DNA from: JAVBLP01 sp052034625
GTDB taxonomy: Bacteria; Elusimicrobiota; Endomicrobiia; Endomicrobiales; Endomicrobiaceae
Assembly (NCBI GenBank): GCA_052034625.1
Contig: JBPOII010000006.1
Coordinates: 62,001-126,000, forward strand
Direction of reading: 5' to 3'
DNA: 64,000 nt
Shown here piece after piece: positions 58,624 through 64,000 of this stretch (its first letter is position 1; every line of letters starts with the position of its first letter). The notes under the pieces were generated by a model. It did not search any database. It was not told the origin of the DNA and was given only the letters and a program-made list of their open reading frames with translations. The translations under genes were made by a program, and so were the position numbers.

Positions 58624-60408
58624 ATGGAAAAGAAGTATAATGCCATTATAGTCGGTGCGGGACATGCGGGCTGTGAAGCGGCTCTTGCCTGCGCAAGAAT
58701 GGGTTTAAAGACTCTCATTATCACATTGAATATAGATTCTATAGCAAGTATGCCTTGTAATCCCGCTATCGGCGGTATAGCAAAAGGACAAATTGTAAGA
58801 GAGATTGATGCTTTGGGCGGCGAGATGGGCTGGATCACAGACCGTTCGGGCATACAGTTTAAAATGCTTAACAGTTCAAGAGGTCCTGCCGTATGGTCCC
58901 CGAGAGCCCAATGCGATAAAGCGATGTATTCAATACTAATGTCCCATTCCCTTCAAAAACAAAAAAACCTTGATATACTTCAATCTGAAGTTATATCTCT
59001 TATAGTAAAGAACGGAAAAGTAAAAGCCGTAAAGATCCTTACCGGTGAAAATATTGAAGCCGATGTTGTCATAATAACAGCAGGAACTTTTCTAAAAGGA
59101 AAAATCCACGTAGGTAAAACCGAATTTGACGGCGGAAGATTTAATGAAAGGGCTGCTTCGCACCTTTCAAACTCTCTTATTAATGACTGCGGATTAGAGT
59201 TGCGGCGTTTTAAAACATCTTCCCCGGCAAGAATAAATGCCGATTCCGTAGATTATTCAAAAATGACTGAACAGCCCGGTGATGAAAACCCGCGGCCTTT
59301 TTCGCATTTTACCGAAAGAAACAGTTGGAGAAAAAATCTTATACAGCTTTCATGCTGGCTTACATATACAAATCCACAGACTCATAAATATGTTCAGGAT
59401 AATATTGATTCATCTTCAATAGATATAGGCGATTCCGACAGTAAAAGCCCAAGATACTGTCCGGCTATAGAGGAAAAAATAATCCGTTATCCGGACAAAG
59501 AAAAACATCAGATATTTCTTGAACCTGAAGGTAGAAGCACTAATGAGGTTTACCTTAACGGTTTATATACAGGTCTGCATTTTGACATACAACAGAAAAT
59601 GATCAACTCTATCAACGGTCTTGAAAAAGCAAAAGTCATTCGTTACGGTTATGCCATAGAATATGATTATTCAAATCCTTTACAGATAAAAAATTCTCTT
59701 GAAACAAAAAATATAGAAAATCTTTTTCTTGCCGGACAGATAAACGGAACTACCGGCTATGAAGAAGCCGCTGCACAAGGCTTTATGGCAGGCGCGAATG
59801 CGGCACTTAAATTCCAAGAAAGACAGCCGCTCATACTTGGAAGACCCGAAGCCTATATTGGCATACTTATTGACGATATAACCACTAAAGGCATGGATGA
59901 ACCTTATAGAATGTTTACATCGCGCGCCGAATACAGACTTTCAATAAGAAATGATAATGCAGACCTTAGACTGATGGACATAGGCAGATATTTAGGCTTG
60001 ATATCCGATGCGGCTTATAAAAGATTTGAACTTTACAGGAATACTTTAACCGATGTATATGAGGGTAAAGAAAAAAATCTCCCCTCAGATGAAGAGCTGC
60101 TTCCTTGGAGTATGGAGCAAGTAAGAGAAGAGGTAGCGATCTATAAAAAATATGAAGGATATATAGAAATACAAAATAAAATGGCGAAAAAAGTTAAGAA
60201 AAATGAAGACAGAAGCATTCCCGAAGATTTTGATTATGATATTTTAAGCTCTTTGTCAGCAGAAACTAAACAAAGGCTTTCAAAAGTAAAACCGCAGACT
60301 CTCGGACAGGCATCAAGAATACAAGGGATAAAACCTTCAGATATAGCCATACTGACAATATATCTTGAAAAACAAAGGAGACAAAAAAGTGAACAACAAA
60401 GAAATTGA
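58624..60408 (+). CDS. mnmG: tRNA uridine-5-carboxymethylaminomethyl modification enzyme MnmG (GidA)
   Basis: 594 residues from the ATG at 58624; a TTG one codon earlier is in frame but less well placed. FAD motif AIIVGAGHAGCEAALACARMG, SMPCNPAIGGIAKGQ, FLAGQINGTTGYEEAAAQGF and SRAEYRLSIRNDNADLRL are signatures. With MnmE it modifies U34 of tRNAs; MnmE is not in the window. The C-terminus overlaps the next gene by 20 bp and is slightly shorter than the usual 620-630. Confidence 0.97.
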   Translation: MEKKYNAIIVGAGHAGCEAALACARMGLKTLIITLNIDSIASMPCNPAIGGIAKGQIVREIDALGGEMGWITDRSGIQFKMLNSSRGPAVWSPRAQCDKAMYSILMSHSLQKQKNLDILQSEVISLIVKNGKVKAVKILTGENIEADVVIITAGTFLKGKIHVGKTEFDGGRFNERAASHLSNSLINDCGLELRRFKTSSPARINADSVDYSKMTEQPGDENPRPFSHFTERNSWRKNLIQLSCWLTYTNPQTHKYVQDNIDSSSIDIGDSDSKSPRYCPAIEEKIIRYPDKEKHQIFLEPEGRSTNEVYLNGLYTGLHFDIQQKMINSINGLEKAKVIRYGYAIEYDYSNPLQIKNSLETKNIENLFLAGQINGTTGYEEAAAQGFMAGANAALKFQERQPLILGRPEAYIGILIDDITTKGMDEPYRMFTSRAEYRLSIRNDNADLRLMDIGRYLGLISDAAYKRFELYRNTLTDVYEGKEKNLPSDEELLPWSMEQVREEVAIYKKYEGYIEIQNKMAKKVKKNEDRSIPEDFDYDILSSLSAETKQRLSKVKPQTLGQASRIQGIKPSDIAILTIYLEKQRRQKSEQQRN

Positions 60409-61189
60409 TATATACTACTTTACCGGTACAGGAAACACATATCTTGCAGCAAAAAAGATCGCACAGACATTTACCGAGAACGGCTGTTCTGTAAGGCTTT
60501 TTGATATTGCAAAAAGCAATCCGTTGGAAATTGATTTTACAAAAACATTGGGTTTCGGTTTTCCCACAGCCTGTTGGAATACTTTTCCTTTTGTAAGAAG
60601 ATTTTTTTACAATCTCCCCCAATCTTTCGGTACAGAAGTTTTTGTTTTCAGTACAATGGGAGATTCATCTCTTAGAGCGGCGGCGATGATAGGCGATATT
60701 CTAAAAAACAAAGGTTATAATGTTATAGCTACCAAAGGATTTAAGATGCCAAATAATCTGATAGCTATACAAAGCGAAGCGAAAAACATAGTTAAACGAG
60801 AAAAAGCTTATCTTAAAATACAAAGTTTTGCCATAGACATATTTACAGAAAAATCAAAAGCGGAAAGTGTAAATATTTTTTTAAAATTCTGTTTCAAGAT
60901 CTCAAGCTTTATTACAAATTTATGGGAAAGCAAAATATCCCAAAAAATCATTCGTTTTAAAGTCTCAAAGAAAGAATGTACAAAATGTATGCTTTGCGTA
61001 AATATCTGCCCGGTAAAAAATATATCTTTTGAGGATTTCCCTGTTTTTAACGGAAATAAATGTCAAATATGTATGCGCTGTATTTCTTATTGTCCCACAA
61101 ATTCAATAAAATCCTTTCTTGTAAGAAAAGGGAAAACATATAAAGGACTTAATCAAAAAGAATCAGAAGAATGTTTTGATATAAGATAA
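60389..61189 (+). CDS. EFR1-type flavodoxin-ferredoxin fusion protein
   Basis: 266 residues from a GTG at 60389 with a strong AAAGGAG SD nine bases upstream; a longer TTG start at 60365 would swallow that SD. N-terminal flavodoxin-like domain with the FMN phosphate loop YYFTGTGNTYLAA and GFGFPTACWNTFPF. The C-terminal ferredoxin domain has two 4Fe-4S motifs (CTKCMLCVNICP and CQICMRCISYCP). It is probably a cytoplasmic electron carrier in anaerobic metabolism; the partner is unknown. Confidence 0.88.
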   Translation: MNNKEIDIYYFTGTGNTYLAAKKIAQTFTENGCSVRLFDIAKSNPLEIDFTKTLGFGFPTACWNTFPFVRRFFYNLPQSFGTEVFVFSTMGDSSLRAAAMIGDILKNKGYNVIATKGFKMPNNLIAIQSEAKNIVKREKAYLKIQSFAIDIFTEKSKAESVNIFLKFCFKISSFITNLWESKISQKIIRFKVSKKECTKCMLCVNICPVKNISFEDFPVFNGNKCQICMRCISYCPTNSIKSFLVRKGKTYKGLNQKESEECFDIR

Positions 61190-61311
61190 TAACAGCAAGT
61201 ATTTACCTATTGTTTTTTCTTGTTGCCGTTGATGTTTATTGTAATTGTAGTTATAAGTTAGCAATTGTTTTCATAACTGTCTTTTTATTTTTATTTTTCA
61301 ATAAAATTATG

Positions 61312-61317
61312 TATACT
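61312..61317 (+). promoter_or_regulatory. -10 element upstream of the secreted coiled-coil gene
   Basis: TATACT at 61312-61317, 27 bp before the ATG at 61345, in an A+T-rich 155-bp spacer. No good -35 is seen, so this is tentative. Confidence 0.4.
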
Positions 61318-61344
61318 AATCAAATCAAACAAAGGAGAGAAAGA

Positions 61345-62076
61345 ATGAAAAAGTTTACAGCAATTTTATTTGCATCAGTTTTTACATTTGTAGCAGCTAT
61401 GCCGGCTTTAGCACAAGAAGCACAAGTGGCACAAGAAACACAAGAAGTACAAGAAGTTAAAGTTTCAGAAGATATTTCCGCTGAAGAAGTTGTTAATGTT
61501 GAAAGTGCTGTTACCCCTGAAACAACAGAACCTTCTGTTACAGAAGCACAAGCACAACCAGAAGAAACACCCATTGTAGAAAATAAGAAGGAAAAGAAAA
61601 ATAAAGCTGGCAAAGAAAATAATAAAGAGAAGAAAAACTCAGCCGATGATAAAGAAGCAAAGAAAAATGCAGCAGCAATAAAAGCTAAAGCTAAAGAAAT
61701 AGTAAATGCTGCAAAAGAAGAAAAAAAGGAAGCTGATGCCGAAGCAAAAGATATAAAAACAAAGGCAAAAAACAATCAAAAACTTGCGAATGATAAAATA
61801 AAAAATATGAGAGACAAAGCGAATGCCGAAAAAAGCCAACTTGATAATGAAGCAAGAACTCTTGAAGAAAAAGCAAAAGCTATAAGGTCTAAAGCAAAAG
61901 CACAACACAAAGACGCTATGTTTGAAATAAAAGTACTATCCCAGAATGCAAAAGCGGAAAGAGACGCTGAATTTAAAAGAGCCGAAGCCATATCTGCCGC
62001 AGGCACAGCAAAAGTTACTGAAGCACAAAGACAGTCGACTTTGCTTTTAAAAAGTATAGAAACTGAAAAAAAATAA
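61345..62076 (+). CDS. Exported Lys/Ala/Glu-rich coiled-coil protein
   Basis: 243 residues from the ATG at 61345, which has an AAAGGAG SD; longer frames lack one. A signal peptide (MKKFTAILFASVFTFVAAMPALA) is followed by a Gln/Val/Glu-rich low-complexity stretch (QEAQVAQETQEVQEVK) and a Glu/Pro/Thr linker. From about residue 85 the rest is a highly charged alpha-helical coil (AKAKEIVNAAKEEKK, LEEKAKAIRSKAKAQ). No enzymatic motif is present. Composition and localisation recall the periplasmic coils of the giant autotransporters, but no homology is claimed. A structural periplasmic or peptidoglycan-linked protein is one possibility. Confidence 0.8.
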   Translation: MKKFTAILFASVFTFVAAMPALAQEAQVAQETQEVQEVKVSEDISAEEVVNVESAVTPETTEPSVTEAQAQPEETPIVENKKEKKNKAGKENNKEKKNSADDKEAKKNAAAIKAKAKEIVNAAKEEKKEADAEAKDIKTKAKNNQKLANDKIKNMRDKANAEKSQLDNEARTLEEKAKAIRSKAKAQHKDAMFEIKVLSQNAKAERDAEFKRAEAISAAGTAKVTEAQRQSTLLLKSIETEKK

Positions 62077-62089
62077 AATTTAAAAATAC

Positions 62090-62131
62090 AGAAGTCCGGG
62101 AATAAAATATATTCCCGGACTTCTTTTTTAT
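62090..62131 (+). terminator. Strong intrinsic terminator
   Basis: 14-bp perfect stem AGAAGTCCGGGAAT (62090-62103) with ATTCCCGGACTTCT (62111-62124), then TTTTTA. Confidence 0.95.
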
Positions 62132-62203
62132 TTCACCGATACTATTAATTTGTTTTTTTACCGCATATTTATTTTCCATACAATATTTGATAATATTTCT
62201 TTT

Positions 62204-62953
62204 ATGGATAAAAAACAACTTTTTGAACAATTCCTAGACTATGTCAGGGCAAATATAATACCTTTATTTTCAGAAGAAAATGTTAAAAATTTTCAAATTT
62301 ACTTTGACGAACTTATTGAATGGAATCAAAAATTCAATCTTATTTCCTATAAAACTGAAAAAGATTTAATTTACAGACATTTTTGCGACTCTCTTTACAG
62401 TGCAAAAGCGATAAAAGAGATAAATCCTGAACTTGAAGGCGCAAAAGTTATTGATCTCGGAACAGGTTCCGGCATGCCCGGCATACCTGTAAAAATAGCA
62501 TTGCCTGAAATAAATTTGACTCTTGTAGAATCCATAACAAAAAAATGCACTTTTCTTGAAAATGTAAAGAGTAAACTAAAATTTGATATCAAAATACTTA
62601 ATACCAGAGCCGAAGAAATAGGACAAAGTCCAAATTACAGACAAAGGTGTGATTTTGTTCTATCAAGAGCTGTAAGTAAATTCTCCCCTAATCTTGAAAT
62701 ATCAATACCACTTCTAAAAGTGGGCGGACATTTTATAGTTCACAAAACAAAAAAATCAGCTGAAAGCCAAGAAGAAGGTCTTCCTTCTGTAGAAAATGCT
62801 CTGAAACATCTCGGCGCAAAACTTGAAAAAACCATATCTTATACAATCCCTGAACAAGAGTTGGATTATTGTATACTCATTTTCAAAAAATATAAAGACA
62901 CACCGCCGCAATATCCCAGAAAAACAGGAATTCCTGAAAAAAGACCATTATAA
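62204..62953 (+). CDS. rsmG: 16S rRNA (guanine-N7) methyltransferase RsmG (GidB)
   Basis: 249 residues from the ATG at 62204; an upstream in-frame start at 62150 would put an odd hydrophobic stretch in front. FNLISYKTEKDLIYRHFCDSL, the SAM motif VIDLGTGSGMPGIPVKIALP, LVESITKKCTFLENV and FVLSRAVSKF are signatures. It methylates G527 of 16S rRNA. mnmG and rsmG are often adjacent; here two genes intervene. Confidence 0.95.
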   Translation: MDKKQLFEQFLDYVRANIIPLFSEENVKNFQIYFDELIEWNQKFNLISYKTEKDLIYRHFCDSLYSAKAIKEINPELEGAKVIDLGTGSGMPGIPVKIALPEINLTLVESITKKCTFLENVKSKLKFDIKILNTRAEEIGQSPNYRQRCDFVLSRAVSKFSPNLEISIPLLKVGGHFIVHKTKKSAESQEEGLPSVENALKHLGAKLEKTISYTIPEQELDYCILIFKKYKDTPPQYPRKTGIPEKRPL

Positions 62954-62956
62954 TGG

Positions 62957-63364
62957 ATGTTTTATATGATAATAGAAATTAATATATCAACAAAAAAACG
63001 AAATGAAATGATCGATATTACACAACAAATTAATGCCAAACTTTTAGAAAGAAAGATAAGTAGCGGCTTTTGCATAATATATACTCCTCACACAACTTCT
63101 GCCATAACAATAAATGAAAATGCAGATCCGGATGTTTGCACTGATATGATAAAAGGTCTTGCAAATATCTCTCCTGACAACAGCTCTTATAAACATTTAG
63201 AAGGCAATTCAGATGCACATATAAAATCAAGCCTTGTCGGCACATCTGAAACTGTAATAATAGAGAACGGCAGGCTTAAACTCGGCACATGGCAAGGAAT
63301 ATACTTTTGTGAATTTGATGGTCCTCGAAACAGACATATCTGGATCAAGATAATAAAAGATTAA
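62957..63364 (+). CDS. YjbQ family protein (UPF0047)
   Basis: 135 residues; a start at 62966 is equally possible. The family signature is seen in GFCIIYTPHTTSAITINENA, HIKSSLVGTSE and LKLGTWQGIYFCEFDGPRNR. Members are small trimeric proteins with a conserved His site; a secondary thiamine-phosphate synthase activity has been reported for some, but the physiological role is unclear. It lies 3 bp after rsmG. Confidence 0.9.
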   Translation: MFYMIIEINISTKKRNEMIDITQQINAKLLERKISSGFCIIYTPHTTSAITINENADPDVCTDMIKGLANISPDNSSYKHLEGNSDAHIKSSLVGTSETVIIENGRLKLGTWQGIYFCEFDGPRNRHIWIKIIKD

Positions 63365-63386
63365 CTTTACATTATTTAATAATAAA

Positions 63387-63425
63387 TAAAAAAGTCTCCT
63401 GAAGTTCAGGAGTTCTTTTTTTATT
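63387..63425. terminator. Bidirectional terminator between the YjbQ-family gene and the pseudouridine synthase gene
   Basis: Stem CTCCTGAA (63396-63403) with TTCAGGAG (63405-63412), with an A-run on the left and TTCTTTTTTTATT on the right. It serves both converging genes. Confidence 0.85.
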
Positions 63426-63448
63426 ATACCGCAAGGACCGATCAATGT

Positions 63449-64000
63449 TTAATTTTGTTTAAATATTTCTTTCATATCGTCAGGCAATGGAGCTGAAAAT
63501 TGCATTGTTTTTGATGTTTTCGGATGTGTGAATGTTATACTATAAGCATGAAGCATCTGTCTTTCATATTGTTTACCTTCAATTGTTTCCGGACCGCCAT
63601 ATTGTTTATCTCCTATTACAGGATGATTAATATATTTCATATGGCTTCTTATCTGATGAGTCCTTCCGGTAATTATATTTACTTCAACAAGAGTATAGTC
63701 ACCCTTTCTTGAAATAACTTTAAATTCCGTGACAGCCATTTTTTTAGCTAAAGGGTTTACCGACATAAGTTTTCTATTGTGAGGAGATCTGCCTAAAGGT
63801 GCTTCTATCCTTCCAAGATTTTCAACTATTATTCCTTTGACGGCAGCATAATATATCTTCTTTACTGCTCTTTTCTGAAACTGTTTTGAAATGCTTATTT
63901 TTGCTTTTTCATTTTTTGCAAAAATTATGATTCCGGAAGTGTCTTTATCAAGCCTGTGTACAAGATAAGGATTGAATTTTCCTTTTGAATGTCCCATAAG
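63449..64000 (-). CDS. RluA/RluD-family 23S rRNA pseudouridine synthase, 5'-truncated by the window edge
   Basis: The frame is open to base 64000. Visible are the catalytic VHRLDKDTSGIIIFAK (Asp in HRLDxxTSG), the IYYAAVKG segment, LVEVNIITGRTHQIRSHM and PVIGDKQYGG. The N-terminal part, including any S4 domain, is outside the window. Which uridine is modified cannot be told. Confidence 0.95.
   Translation of the reverse strand, partial: LMGHSKGKFNPYLVHRLDKDTSGIIIFAKNEKAKISISKQFQKRAVKKIYYAAVKGIIVENLGRIEAPLGRSPHNRKLMSVNPLAKKMAVTEFKVISRKGDYTLVEVNIITGRTHQIRSHMKYINHPVIGDKQYGGPETIEGKQYERQMLHAYSITFTHPKTSKTMQFSAPLPDDMKEIFKQN

Noticed and set aside
58325..58853. Two minus-strand open frames before and within mnmG
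   Set aside because: One lies in the palindromic region without SD; the other is the complement of the mnmG N-terminus.

Overview
This window is 64 kb of A+T-rich chromosome from a Gram-negative (diderm) bacterium. It holds a lipid A/LPS-core gene set (kdtA, lpxK, gmhB, three heptosyltransferase-type domains), outer-membrane autotransporters, lipoproteins and a bacterial F1Fo ATPase operon. Where promoters are clear they are ordinary sigma70 type: tRNA-Asp has a perfect TTGACA-17-TATAAT. The gene mix fits a gut or symbiotic lineage such as Elusimicrobiota, but that placement is inference and no 16S gene is present.

Layout. 1-1533: 3' part of typA/bipA on the plus strand, then a bidirectional terminator. 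1602-17006 (minus): two giant paralogous surface proteins. Each has a signal peptide, a Pmp-type beta-helix passenger (GGAIY/FxxN repeats) and an autotransporter beta-barrel. The barrel is not the C-terminus: it is followed by a long Ala/Glu/Lys/Arg coiled coil and an OmpA-type peptidoglycan-binding domain. The first paralog is split by an apparent frameshift near 7549. 17193-23151 (minus): a cation diffusion facilitator, a DUF3108 protein, gmhB, lpxK, GT2, GT4 and a PIG-L deacetylase. 23287-39672 (minus): a long tightly packed gene string, yebC-ruvC-ruvA-ruvB-queH-spoIID-queA-HD-tgt-yajC-HD-secD-secF-(B12-activation-like)-kdtA-(acyltransferase/GT9 fusion)-GT9-GT9. Many junctions are TAATG or ATGA overlaps.

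39711-48969 (minus): an O-antigen-ligase/TPR protein, atpB-E-F-H-A-G-D-C and a MORN-like lipoprotein. 49122-52557 (minus): tRNA-Thr, tRNA-Phe, YtxH- and DUF948-like membrane proteins (apparently leaderless), nth, an inositol monophosphatase, an NlpE-like lipoprotein and tRNA-Asp. 52956-58115 (minus): gmk-rpoZ-coaC-coaB-udg-priA-crcB. This block is bracketed by two gene-free regions packed with hairpins, which share an inverted 61-62 bp element carrying a compensatory stem change. 58624-63364 (plus): mnmG, a flavodoxin/ferredoxin protein, a secreted coiled-coil protein, rsmG and a YjbQ-family gene. 63449-64000 (minus): the 3' part of an RluA/RluD-type pseudouridine synthase.

The most unusual content is the giant-adhesin pair. 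Surface passenger, outer-membrane barrel, periplasmic coil and peptidoglycan anchor lie in one polypeptide, so the barrel beta-signal is internal. The predicted coil of the larger protein (about 1,070 residues) is far longer than a periplasm is wide. It is built from 87-bp and 120-bp tandem repeats whose peptide units differ by exactly 11 residues.
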